Shown here: positions 45,299-53,986 of the stretch, piece after piece
Layout of the letters: the number at the start of each line of letters is the position of its first letter
Numbering within the stretch: position 1 is the first letter of the stretch
Assembly (NCBI RefSeq): GCF_003020115.1
Contig: NZ_PYFX01000017.1
Span: 54,241 to 118,240, forward strand
Source: Bradyrhizobium sp. MOS002
Lineage (GTDB): Bacteria > Pseudomonadota > Alphaproteobacteria > Rhizobiales > Xanthobacteraceae
DNA length: 64,000 nt
Direction of reading: 5' to 3'
The notes under the pieces: model-generated
The model's database searches: none
The model's input: only the letters and a program-made list of their open reading frames with translations
Told to the model about the DNA's origin: nothing
Translations under genes and position numbers: made by a program

Positions 45299-45376
45299 GC
45301 CGAAACCCCTAATCTTGCCGCGCGCCTGCAAGGCGTGGCCGAGCCGAACACCGTTGTCATTGCTGAGAGCACGCGA
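45299..45376 (+). pseudogene. Class III adenylate/guanylate cyclase fragment
   Basis: 26 codons read AETPNLAARLQGVAEPNTVV then IAESTR. This is the highly conserved '(G)ETPNLAARLQ..A.P..VVIAE.TR' segment of the class III cyclase domain found in cyclase/AAA/TPR proteins. The flanks do not continue the domain in any frame. Six bases later a different family begins. Confidence 0.55.
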
Positions 45377-45381
45377 AGCCG

Positions 45382-45570
45382 CCGCACGTTCATTTCGAGG
45401 TTCACGGCCGGTTCGAACGGCTCATCACCCAGATGTATTTTCCCGACGAGCCGCTCAATGCGTGCGATCGGCTGCTCAACGCTACGCTGCGTCCGGACTT
45501 GCTGATCGCAACGCCGGTTTCATCGCAAGGTGGGCCCGGCCGCATGCTGAATTTCGATATTTGTTCTTGC
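45382..45570 (+). pseudogene. Intradiol dioxygenase C-terminal fragment
   Basis: The frame reads PHVHFEVHGRFERLITQMYF, then PDEPLNACDRLLNATLRPDLL, then IATPVSS and LNFDI. This matches the end of protocatechuate 3,4-dioxygenase-type enzymes ('PHIHF', 'RL.TQMYFP.EPLN..D..L', 'LIA', 'FDI'). The N-terminal half with the iron tyrosines is missing. The open frame runs on to 45723 but becomes unrelated. Confidence 0.55.
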
Positions 45571-45724
45571 GCGGGGATAGGTCGGCAAGACAGAAGCATG
45601 TCGGTAGCCAATGTTGCGACTACCCGCTTCGCGCCAGAGATGGCCGTTCCGAAGAATCAGCTTTTGACCGGAGCGCAGTTAGAGCGACCGAGGCCGATTC
45701 AGCGGGAACGACGGCTCGGGTGAA

Positions 45725-46201
45725 TCAGAACTCGCAGTCGGCTGAACCCAAAGCCTTAAGCAAGCCACCAAACGCGCCTAGCCGGCAAGGTTCGGCGTTC
45801 CCGGCAGCCTTTCGCCGTTCGGTAGTTGTGGTCCGCTTGACCTCGGCTTTCTTTGGCTTCGACTTCGGAGAAGGGACGGTGGTGACTTTCTTCGGCTTGG
45901 GATCGTGCCGATGGGGGTTCATCGTCCTCGGCGGCTCCGATGCACCGACACTGGTGCCTTCCGGCGAGGAATTGCGTTCGTCGACGAGAGCAGGCCGCGC
46001 TGGTGTCTCGATGCTCGCTGCGGCCACTTCGAGTCGATCAGCCTTGGCCAACACACCGCGTGGCTCGGAAACGCCTGCTGCTATCTCGGCAACGGGCGGG
46101 ACAGGCACTGCTGCACTCCGCGCTGGAGTTTTGAGTTCCATTGCCGCAAGCACTCCCACACCCAGTGGGATGAGGAAGCTCAACAACATCATTCTCAGCA
46201 T
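45725..46201 (-). CDS. Hypothetical protein with N-terminal anchor or signal
   Basis: 158 residues. A hydrophobic N-terminus (MLRMMLLSFLIPLGVGVLAA) is followed by a Pro/Ala/Lys-rich linker (KPKKVTTVPSPKSKPKKAEV). It ends in a small Cys-containing tail 'CRLGAFGGLLKALGSADCEF', a tail I recall from Bradyrhizobium hypothetical proteins. GGAGG sits a few bases before ATG 46201. Probably a periplasmic or membrane-anchored protein of unknown role. Confidence 0.6.
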   Translation of the reverse strand: MLRMMLLSFLIPLGVGVLAAMELKTPARSAAVPVPPVAEIAAGVSEPRGVLAKADRLEVAAASIETPARPALVDERNSSPEGTSVGASEPPRTMNPHRHDPKPKKVTTVPSPKSKPKKAEVKRTTTTERRKAAGNAEPCRLGAFGGLLKALGSADCEF

Positions 46202-46882
46202 GATGCCTCCGGCTTGAAATGGCGCCGGTTAGAATTCTCCGATCTAATGAGGCAACTTGGCGGCGGCCGACCTGACAACGCGCCCCGCGTGCAGAGCGTT
46301 TGCCGATAGAGTTAACAGCCGCTCCAGAAATCCGCATTGCTAGATCGCGGAACAGGCTTCGGTCAGGCTTGGTCGCGGCATCGCGGTCGTCTTGAAGTCT
46401 TCTTGAACTTGCTGTCGTACTGCCCGTCCTTGCACTCGGCGTCATCGAGTTCAAAGCAGCCGCTGCCCTCGGTTTTCCTTTCATCTGCGGTCAGTGCAGC
46501 CAAGGACTTCCAGGGCAACTTGATTTCTCAGCCTCCCCCGGTGCCACGGGTGTGTCAGCAACTGCGAAAGTGCTGTTTGCAAGTGCAGTAGCGACGCCCG
46601 GTGCTCCTACGGACGAATGAAGGCCGCACCTTGCTGAAATCAGCCTTCGGGCGAATGCCCGCTTCCCGCCAGAAGGGGCCGTTCACAAGCGTTACTCCCT
46701 GCCCGCCGTGCGAACTGATAAGCTTTTGCGTATTTCCTTATCAGTTCGCCAACTGACTCCATTTGCGACCGTAGCTGATACGGCCGTTCCCAATCGCGCA
46801 AGTTCGTCATTGGCAGGCACGCCTTCCATGACCATAAGGTTGACCCTGGAGAATATCAAAGCGAGGCGTTCGCGTTCGTTGG
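46202..46882. other. Intergenic stretch; palindromic element only
   Basis: 681 bases. One plus-strand frame around 46430-46617 has a hydrophobic, Ala/Gly-rich reading but no start and no family. The one clear structure is the palindrome at 46710-46749. Confidence 0.4.
46710..46749. repeat. Palindromic element with ACTGATAAG core, copy 2
   Basis: GCGAACTGATAAG (46710-46722) pairs perfectly over 13 bp with CTTATCAGTTCGC (46737-46749), with a 14-nt spacer. The arms share the ACTGATAA core and spacing class with the element at 35853-35886. No gene lies against it and no T-run follows, so an ordinary terminator is unlikely. Confidence 0.6.
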
Positions 46883-47053
46883 CTAGGACCGCAGCGCAGC
46901 TGTCGCATCCCTATCGAGGTCGCGTTTATAGCCCGTAATTACAACACCATAGATCGATCGATCCCTCTCCGGGCTTACGAGTCCATCGCGAACATCGCGT
47001 AGCACTGCCTGAGGATCCGGACGAAGCGGGTCGCCATAGCCTGGCGAAGACAT
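46883..47053 (-). pseudogene. Hydantoinase B / oxoprolinase C-terminal remnant
   Basis: The frame reads SSPGYGDPLRPDPQAVLRDV, RDGLVSPERDRSIYGVVIT and a tail to TAG. This is the conserved end of hydantoinase B-type proteins ('GG.GYGDPL.RDP..VL.DVRDGLVS...A...YGVV'), with the glycine run already mutated (SSPGYG). The preceding part at 47054-47110 shows only scrambled traces (VTFLAPS). Confidence 0.55.
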
Positions 47054-47426
47054 CGTGGCTCGGAGCGAGGAAAGTGACGAACGCCGTACTGGAGGACCTC
47101 GAATTGCACAACCATGACAGCCGCAACGGCCTTATTGTCGCCGCCAGCGCGGTTCGGATCAACCCTTCTCTCATCTCCTTCGGGTCAGAGGCTTCCCTCC
47201 AACGCTGGCCTAAGCGCAATCAGTTCACCTCAAGGGAGCAGGCCTACTGCCAAATTTAACTGAGGTCTGCGCGGGTCCCATGCGTTCATTTTATAGCTCG
47301 CTGATTATGCAGCAGCATCGGTTAGGACGAAGCCAGTGCTCGCGGCGACCGCCTGACACATGACTGAGGCAGGAGGTCGGCTTTCGGGAACAACCTGTCG
47401 GAGGCGTGATGTCTGCTCCGCAGGGT
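47054..47426. other. Intergenic stretch; nothing else recognised
   Basis: 373 bases between the hydantoinase remnant and the end of livF. Traces of the remnant may continue into the left end. No gene is supported. Confidence 0.4.
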
Positions 47427-48137
47427 CTACATCGCGAGATAGCGCCTTCGAATATCATCATTTCCTGAAAGGCCTGTCGTGCTTTCACGATGGACGACTT
47501 TGCCCTTATCGATGACGAGCGCCTCCTGTGCAATCCGCAGGCAGAAATGCATGTTCTGTTCAGCCAGCAAAATCGTGGCGCCACCCGCGCCCAATTCTCG
47601 CAAGACCCTGCTGATGTCGGCGACAATGATCGGCGCCAGCCCTTCGCTAGGCTCGTCAAGCAGCAGGACCAGCGGGTTTCCCATCAGCGCACGAGCGATC
47701 ACCAGCAGCTGTTGCTCGCCGCCGGAAAGGCGGCCTGCCTGGCGGGATCGAAGCCTTGTAAGAAGCGGGAACGTTTCCCAGATCCGCGGCAGCGTCCAGT
47801 CACGCCGGCCGCCAGGGCCGCTCTTGGCCGCGATCAGGAGGTTGTCCTCCACACTGTGCTCGGGGAATACTTGCCGGTCTTCCGGCACATAAGCCATTCC
47901 CAGCTGCGCGCGCGCGTGAGGTGGTGCGTGCGTGATGTCGCGGCCAGCGAAGAAGATGCGGCCGCTGCGCACCGGGACAATGCCAGCGAGCGCCTTCATT
48001 GTCGTGCTCTTGCCCGCGCCATTTCGGCCGAGCAGCGCTAGTGTACACTTTTCCTGGAGCGCAGCATCGACGCCGAATAGGATCTGGCTCGCGCCGTAGA
48101 ACACGCTTACGCCCTCCGCACGCAAGAGCTCGGTCAA
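47427..48137 (-). CDS. livF: Branched-chain amino acid-type ABC transporter ATPase LivF
   Basis: 236 residues. Walker A GRNGAGKSTTMKAL, signature LSGGEQQLLVIARAL, Walker B LVLLLDEPSEGLAP and the LLAEQNMHFCLRIA end are typical of LivF. TTG 48137 is chosen because it overlaps the livG stop (TTGA) behind GAGGAGAA. Last gene of a five-gene operon; the encoded ATPase pairs with LivG. Confidence 0.92.
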   Translation of the reverse strand: MTELLRAEGVSVFYGASQILFGVDAALQEKCTLALLGRNGAGKSTTMKALAGIVPVRSGRIFFAGRDITHAPPHARAQLGMAYVPEDRQVFPEHSVEDNLLIAAKSGPGGRRDWTLPRIWETFPLLTRLRSRQAGRLSGGEQQLLVIARALMGNPLVLLLDEPSEGLAPIIVADISRVLRELGAGGATILLAEQNMHFCLRIAQEALVIDKGKVVHRESTTGLSGNDDIRRRYLAM

Positions 48138-48886
48138 CTCGCGTTCTCCTCTGCCCCAAGATAGGCGTCGATGACAGCCTGGTTGTTGCGGATCTGGTCT
48201 GGGGTGCCCTCGGCCAGCACCTTGCCGTAGCAGAGCACGCGAATGCTGCTGGCAACCTTGAAGACGATATCCATGTCGTGCTCGATGAAAATAAGGGTCA
48301 GCTTTCGGCGTTCCCAAAGACCGCGAACGCGCTCAATCATGCGCCAGCGTTCGTCCGGGCCCATGCCAGCCGTAGGTTCATCGAGCAACAGCACTTTGGG
48401 CTCCAACGCAAGCGCAATAGCGATATCGAGCAGCTTCTGATCGCCATGCGAGAGGATGGTCGCCTCGACATCGGCAACATCGGTCAACCCGACGAACTCC
48501 ATCACCTCTTCGGCACGCTCGCGCATGCCGGCGGACGGAAAGCGATGAGACAGGCTGGTCCAGCGGCCGGCGTGGGCCGTGACCGCAGCCATCAAGTTCG
48601 CGCGCACAGTCATGGTCGGAAAACAACTCGCGACCTGGAAGGCACGCCCAATGCCCCGCCGCATGCGTTCCGTCTTGGAGAGCTGGAGAATGTCCTCACG
48701 GTCAAGCAGCACCTCGCCAGAATCGGCCATGAACGCGCCGCTGATCAGGTTGAAGAAGGTGGTCTTGCCGGCCCCGTTTGGTCCGATAACAGCTGATAAG
48801 CTGCCGGAGGGAAAGGCAAGCGACACGTCGTCGATCGCGCGTACGCCGCCGAATGACTTGGTGAGATGATTGATCTCAACATTCAT
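48134..48886 (-). CDS. livG: Branched-chain amino acid-type ABC transporter ATPase LivG
   Basis: 250 residues: Walker A GPNGAGKTTFFNLISG, 'RRGIGRAFQVASCFPTMTV', signature LSHGDQKLLDIAIAL (LSHGD in place of LSGGE, normal in LivG), Walker B VLLLDEPTAGM and the FIEHDMD switch. ATG 48886 overlaps the livM stop. The upstream open frame is a shadow of livM. Confidence 0.93.
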   Translation of the reverse strand: MNVEINHLTKSFGGVRAIDDVSLAFPSGSLSAVIGPNGAGKTTFFNLISGAFMADSGEVLLDREDILQLSKTERMRRGIGRAFQVASCFPTMTVRANLMAAVTAHAGRWTSLSHRFPSAGMRERAEEVMEFVGLTDVADVEATILSHGDQKLLDIAIALALEPKVLLLDEPTAGMGPDERWRMIERVRGLWERRKLTLIFIEHDMDIVFKVASSIRVLCYGKVLAEGTPDQIRNNQAVIDAYLGAEENAS

Positions 48887-49836
48887 CGCGCGCGCTTGCT
48901 CCAGACGAGGTGGATGAAATCGAGTACGCCTCGGCGCAGGCCAAGCGCGAATGCGAGGATCACGATGCCCAGAACAAGTCCGTGATACTCCGTGAACCGC
49001 TGCACCAGATCGTTCAGCGCGAGCAGGATCATCGCGCCCAGCACGGGCCCAAGAAAGCTGTTGATGCCTCCCAGCATGACCGCAAAAATGGCCTGGCCCG
49101 AGTTGGGCCAATCGGCCAGCTCGGGATAGGCGCCTGATACGAACAGGGCTGCCAGCACGCCTCCAATCCCGGCGAAGCCGCCCGCGATCGTGAACGCCAG
49201 CAGTCGAGCGCGCCACAGGACGATGCCGACAAAGCTGGCGCGTTCCGCATTGTCGCGGATCATGCGCAACGTATTCCCAAACGGACTCATCGAGACATGG
49301 CGGAGCGCCAACAATCCGAGCACGGCGACGATGGCGCAGAACTGGTATAGATGAAGCTGCGAGCCCAGGTCGAAACCAAAGATGCGACGGCGAGGAATAC
49401 CACCGCGCAACCCCTGATCACCTCCCGTCAGGCTCTGCCATGAAACAATAACGCTGAAGAAGAGCATCTGCACCGCGAGGGTGATGAAAGCGAAATAGTC
49501 CGTGCTTAGTCGGACGCAGATTGCGCCAACTACGAGAGCGGCGATGGTCGTCAGAGCCACCGCGAATAGCGCCGCGACGGGCAGAGACAATTCCGTCAAC
49601 TGCATCGTGAGGCCAAATGCATAGGCGGCGAAGCCATAGAACATCCCGTGGCCGAATGAGACCATTCCTGTGGTGCCGACCAGCAGATTGAGCGAGGTCG
49701 CGAACAGCGCCATCGCACTGAGACGGATAATGAAGTCCTCGAAGGCGGGGCTACGATGCAACATTGGGATCGCGAGCAGCAAGATCAGCACGATCGCGGC
49801 GAACAGGGCGTCGCGCAAGGCAGGATTGCGCTTCAT
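48883..49836 (-). CDS. livM: Branched-chain amino acid-type ABC transporter permease LivM
   Basis: 317 residues with about eight to ten membrane helices. The family core is visible in 'LNLLVGTTGMVSFGHGMFYG', 'SLTGGDQGLRGG', 'GNTLRMIRDNAERASFVGI' and 'GINSFLGPVLGAM'. ATG 49836 overlaps the livH stop (ATGA). Confidence 0.92.
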   Translation of the reverse strand: MKRNPALRDALFAAIVLILLLAIPMLHRSPAFEDFIIRLSAMALFATSLNLLVGTTGMVSFGHGMFYGFAAYAFGLTMQLTELSLPVAALFAVALTTIAALVVGAICVRLSTDYFAFITLAVQMLFFSVIVSWQSLTGGDQGLRGGIPRRRIFGFDLGSQLHLYQFCAIVAVLGLLALRHVSMSPFGNTLRMIRDNAERASFVGIVLWRARLLAFTIAGGFAGIGGVLAALFVSGAYPELADWPNSGQAIFAVMLGGINSFLGPVLGAMILLALNDLVQRFTEYHGLVLGIVILAFALGLRRGVLDFIHLVWSKRAR

Positions 49837-50732
49837 AGCGGTCGGCCGAACAGTCCCTGCGGGCGCAGGACCAAGATACCAATCATCACGATGTAGATAA
49901 GCCCATCGGTGAATCCGGGGAAGCCGATCGTGCCGAAGCCTCGAACGAGCCCGATGATGAGCGCCGCAACCATCGCGCCTGCGATCGAGCCCATACCGCC
50001 GATCACGGTGACGATGAATCCCTCGATCAGGATCGAGAAGCCCATGCCGGGCGAAAGCGAGCGAACGGGACCCGCGAGCGCGCCTGCGAGGCCAGCGAGC
50101 CCGCCGCCGATCGCAAAGACGATCGCGAATAGCACCGTCGTATTGACCCCGAGTGCCGAGACCATCTGCGGATTGACCGCCGCGGCCCGAACTGTCTTGC
50201 CGAGGCGCGTTCTGGACAGCCCAAGGCTGAGCACGATGGCGATCAGCGCTGCTATTCCGATAAGCACGGCGTAAAACGGGGGCACGACGCCGCCTGCAAT
50301 GAACAGCGGCGGGACCTGAAAGGCAGCCGGCATTCCCATGGCGCGGAACTCGGGACCCCAGACAATCTTGACGATGTCGTCGAAGATCAGCACCACCGCG
50401 TAGCACACCAGAAGCTGCATAAGCACGTTGCTGCCGTAGACCCTGCTCATCAGCACGCGTTCGAAGAGCACGCCGAACAAGGCCATGGCCACCGCACCCG
50501 CCAACACGGCGAGCGCGTAACTATCCGTCGCGACATATGCGCTGTAAGCTACATAGCCGCCCAGCATGTAGAAGGTGCCGTGGGCGAAGTTGACGATCTT
50601 GAGAACGCCGAAGATCAGCGTCAAGCCGGCAGCCACCAGGAACAACAGCATGCCCACGATCAGGCCGCTGGTGGCCTGCGTCACCACACAGGCGGGGGTC
50701 GTGAAACATGCGCCGAGCGCGTTGAAGTCCAT
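49833..50732 (-). CDS. livH: Branched-chain amino acid-type ABC transporter permease LivH
   Basis: 299 residues. Features: 'AAGLTLIFGVLKIVNFAHG', 'GGYVAYSAYVAT', 'SRTRLGKTVRAAAVNPQMV' and 'GGMGSIAGAMVAALIIGLV'. The order SBP-H-M-G-F is complete and the spacing tight. ATG 50732 lies six bases after the binding-protein stop. Confidence 0.92.
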   Translation of the reverse strand: MDFNALGACFTTPACVVTQATSGLIVGMLLFLVAAGLTLIFGVLKIVNFAHGTFYMLGGYVAYSAYVATDSYALAVLAGAVAMALFGVLFERVLMSRVYGSNVLMQLLVCYAVVLIFDDIVKIVWGPEFRAMGMPAAFQVPPLFIAGGVVPPFYAVLIGIAALIAIVLSLGLSRTRLGKTVRAAAVNPQMVSALGVNTTVLFAIVFAIGGGLAGLAGALAGPVRSLSPGMGFSILIEGFIVTVIGGMGSIAGAMVAALIIGLVRGFGTIGFPGFTDGLIYIVMIGILVLRPQGLFGRPL

Positions 50733-50738
50733 CGATCG

Positions 50739-51974
50739 TCAGCTATAATTCTGCTGCTTCTTCCACTCCGTCTCAAGTTCGATGATCTTGCCCCAATCGG
50801 CGGGTTTGATGTCGGTGATGAACGGATCCTTCGGAATGGTCTGTCCCCACCCGATCGCATAGCCGATCGTGGTGTGATCGTCCCGCATGGTGATGGTGCC
50901 GTCGGCGCCAAAGGGCGAATTGATCTTCAGTCCCGTCAGGGCAGCCGCTATCGCCTTGCCGTCCAGAGAATTGGCCTTCTTGATGGCCGCCTCATAGAAG
51001 TGCATGGCGACCGAATTCTGCCAGGACCAATTAGTCGGCCGTTCGTTCCACCTTTTGAAGTACGCCTGACCCCATTCCTTGTTCGCCGGCGTGTCCGGGA
51101 ATGTCTCAAGATAGCGCGTGGCCGACTGGATGCCCGCGGGCAGATTTTTGATCGCAGCCAGCACTGGATAGTCGACGTTCGGAGTTGCGACGGTCATCTG
51201 CCCGAACAGAGCATAGACATTCCCCTGGTTCACGAACGCCGAGAGATCGCCGGCATACAGCAGTGTGAACAGCGCCTGCGGCTTGGCCTGGATAAGCTTG
51301 GTAATCACTTCGGTGAAGTCCGGCTGGCCGAGTTTGGGCCAGGCCTCGGTTACGACCTCGACATCCGGTTTGAACTTCTTGAAGAACTGCAGATACTGCG
51401 CCGTCGTGTCGCGACCATAGGCGTAGTCCGGTGAGCAAGTCGCCCATTTGTTGATTTTCTTGGCATTGGCGAAGTCGGCGAGGTAGAGGCTGCCGGCGAC
51501 AGCATCGTGCACGCCCTGACGCGCCACGCGAAATGCGGTGGGCACCCGGATCTTCGGATCTGCGGTGAGCGATGACGTCTCGCTGTTGGTGTGAATGCAG
51601 GCCACATTGAGGTCGCGCATAACCTCCTGCACCGCGAATGAGGCGGACGACGCTTCCGCATCGACCAGCAGCTCGCAGCCTGCAGTGTTCACCAGTTCAC
51701 GTGCGACGCGCGCGGCTTCCTGCGGCTGGCCTTTGGAATCCCGGAATACGAACTCGATTTGCCGGCCCAGGAAGCCGCCAGCGGCATTGATGCGATCTTG
51801 CTCGATTAGGAGCGAGTTGCGCGAAGAGGTGCCGAGCAGCGCGATGGGTCCCGATAGGATGCTTTGCATGCCTATGCGGAGAGTATTTGCCTGTGCCCTG
51901 GCTACCCATGGGGCGGCCACCAAAGTAGCCGTGCCACCGGCCAAAAGCGTGCGACGCGTGACGGGTCCGCTCAT
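50739..51974 (-). CDS. ABC transporter substrate-binding protein, LivJ-like, Tat signal
   Basis: 411 residues. The N-terminus MSGPVTRRTLLAGGTATLVA ending in ARAQ is a Tat signal. The mature part is a periplasmic-binding-protein type I fold of the branched-chain/amide/urea group: 'LRIGMQSILSGPIALLGTSS', RDSKGQPQEAARVARELV, 'CSPDYAYGRDTTAQYLQFF'. ATG 51974 follows AGGGAGG. The ligand cannot be read from sequence; such operons in this group carry amino acids, amides, aromatic acids or short-chain acids. First gene of the operon. Confidence 0.9.
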   Translation of the reverse strand: MSGPVTRRTLLAGGTATLVAAPWVARAQANTLRIGMQSILSGPIALLGTSSRNSLLIEQDRINAAGGFLGRQIEFVFRDSKGQPQEAARVARELVNTAGCELLVDAEASSASFAVQEVMRDLNVACIHTNSETSSLTADPKIRVPTAFRVARQGVHDAVAGSLYLADFANAKKINKWATCSPDYAYGRDTTAQYLQFFKKFKPDVEVVTEAWPKLGQPDFTEVITKLIQAKPQALFTLLYAGDLSAFVNQGNVYALFGQMTVATPNVDYPVLAAIKNLPAGIQSATRYLETFPDTPANKEWGQAYFKRWNERPTNWSWQNSVAMHFYEAAIKKANSLDGKAIAAALTGLKINSPFGADGTITMRDDHTTIGYAIGWGQTIPKDPFITDIKPADWGKIIELETEWKKQQNYS

Positions 51975-52563
51975 CGAACTGCACCTCCCTGTGATCCGGC
52001 TGTTGAACCAACCAGTCGTGTTGTGCCCCGACTGTAGATCGGCGAGGCCATGCTGATCAAGCGACATAAAGGTGGAGCGAGGGCCGGAGCCTCGGTATGG
52101 GCATTGTACCTTCCGGTAGAGTTGGGCGCCGCCTTGCTGCTCAATATACGTCACGGGATCGTCCCGCGATGCGCTGGTGCCGCGCTATCCACCCTGCCCA
52201 TTCCGCTCATCGCATGGACTTTCGCGAAGCGGATCCGGTTCGGGAATGAACGACGACATAGCGATCGCAAGATGAGCGCACGGCGCCTGTCGCCCGAGGT
52301 GTTTAGCGCGAAGGAAGGACGTCTACTCGCGGTCCCTCACGTCGAGCTCATCCAGCGCGGGTCATTTCCCTTCCAACCTAGCTGCGGACAGATGGCGACC
52401 CGGGAGAACCCAGACGCAAATGATATGTGACGCAGCTCCGCTCACCAGGAACGATCTACGGCAGTACGCGGGCCATTTCGAGCCGACGAGCGAGAGTACG
52501 GACGGCTCGCTCGCACAAGGCGGACGCCCCTTGCCAGCCTTCGGGAACGAGCGCATCCTGCTA
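51975..52563. other. Intergenic stretch upstream of the Liv-type operon; no gene recognised
   Basis: 589 bases. Frames on both strands (for example plus 52050-52430) have no recognisable motif. It should contain the operon's promoter on the minus strand and that of the metallo-hydrolase on the plus strand. Confidence 0.45.
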
Positions 52564-52581
52564 TGTTACTTCATAGTAACA
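52564..52581. promoter_or_regulatory. Operator-like palindrome before the metallo-hydrolase gene
   Basis: TGTTACT-TCAT-AGTAACA is a perfect 7-bp inverted repeat with a 4-bp centre, ending 12 bases before the start codon at 52594. The size and AT-rich GTTACT arms look like a TetR- or MarR-type operator, and binding there would block translation or transcription start. No matching regulator gene is nearby. Confidence 0.5.
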
Positions 52582-52593
52582 AAACGAGGAAAC

Positions 52594-53562
52594 ATGACAT
52601 TCGACCTTTCGCGACGCTCCTTACTCGCCCTCGGCGCAGGATTAGGCGCATCGACCGCTGGGCAATAACGCTTTTGCGCGAGCACCCAAGCTTGGGACGC
52701 AGCCAGCTTATTTCTATCGCTTCGGTCTTGGAGACGCCGAAGTGACGGTCGTTTCTGACGGTCCGCTGCCACTCGGTCCTCCGAAAGGGACCTTCATCGG
52801 CGTGCCTGATGAAGAAGTGAAGAAGATGCTGAGCGACAATTTCCTCTCACCAGAAAATGTGGTGCTGGAGCAGAATTCGCCAATCGTGAATATGGGTGAT
52901 AGGCTAGTTCTGTTCGACACTGGCATGGGAACGTCCAAAGGCCTTCGGACCGACCACCGGCCGTCAGCAGAAGAGTATGGCAGAGGCTGGCATTAAACCA
53001 GCCGACATCGACGCCGTGGTCTTATCACACGCGCACATCGATCATATCGGCGGCATTGTGGACGGGGACGGTAAGCCATTATTCCCTAACGCACAGTACT
53101 ACATAGCTCAGAGCGATTTCGATTTCTGGACCGATGCAGGCAAGCTTGGCAGTCCATTGAAGGACTTTGTCGTTCATGCACGCAAGAACTTACTGCCGGT
53201 ACGAGATCGCCCTGTTCTTCAAGGACGGTCAGGAATTCCTTCCCGGCGTGCAGGCCATGGCAGCTCCTGGCCACACCGTAGGTCACACAATCTTCATGGT
53301 CTCGTCGGCAGGGAAATCGTTCACCTTCCTCGGTGATCTTACTCACCATCCGATACTGCTGCTTGAAAAACCACGGATGCAGTTCTCGTACGACACCGAT
53401 CCGCAGCAGGCAGCTGAAAGCCGGGTCAAATTGCTGGATATGATTGCTGCAAATAAGATTCCTGTGATGTCCTATCATTTTGCTTGGCCAGGTTACGGCC
53501 ATATCGCCAAGACATCGGAGGGCTTCCACTATTACCCGGAAGCGATGAGCTTGAATCTCTGA
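52594..53562 (+). pseudogene. Tat-exported metallo-beta-lactamase-fold hydrolase, three frameshifts
   Basis: GAGGA precedes ATG 52594, which opens a Tat signal MTFDLSRRSLLALGAGLGAS and stops at 52668. The next frame holds 'NAFARAPKLGTQPAYFYRF', 'TVVSDGPLPLGPPKGTFIG' and 'NMGDRLVLFDTGMG' to about 52960. A third frame carries the metal motif SHAHIDHIGG (HxHxDH) and 'GKPLFPNAQYYIAQSDFDFW'. A fourth carries 'APGHTVGHTIFMV', FLGDLTHHP and 'PVMSYHFAWPGYGHI' to the stop at 53562. All domain parts are present in order, so the gene was complete until recently. The four frames step the same way each time. Confidence 0.75.
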
Positions 53563-53986
53563 ATTTCGAGGGCGGACAAAAGAGACGACCTCCAAAGCAA
53601 ACTCTAGCCCCGGACTTGACGGGGCATTTTTGCGCCTTGTCTCTGACGAGAACGGTGTCGGACTGCGCATGTGGCCTTTCGGGTCAGACTCGGACGTGTT
53701 AGTCAAAATCACGACGCCCGATAATGGTCCTCGCAGACAATGCTGGAGCTCAACCTGCGCAGGCTTGTGCTCCGCACATCGCGACTTCGGAGAACATCGG
53801 CTTTGGCGTCAACCTTGTCCACCGCATCACCCCAGGATTTTCCACCTGCAGCTGGCGACTTTCTGGGGCACGCGCCGTGAGCGGCGGTGGCCTCGGAAGG
53901 ATAGGCGCTTGCAGCTCCGCTAGGCACGGTTCAGGTCAACGACCGGACCATCGCCGAGGAAGACGGGCCGAACTCGTTGCGAACGA
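53563..53986. other. Intergenic stretch; nothing recognised
   Basis: 424 bases between the decayed hydrolase and the convergent end of the monooxygenase gene. Frames here have no start signal or motif. Confidence 0.45.
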
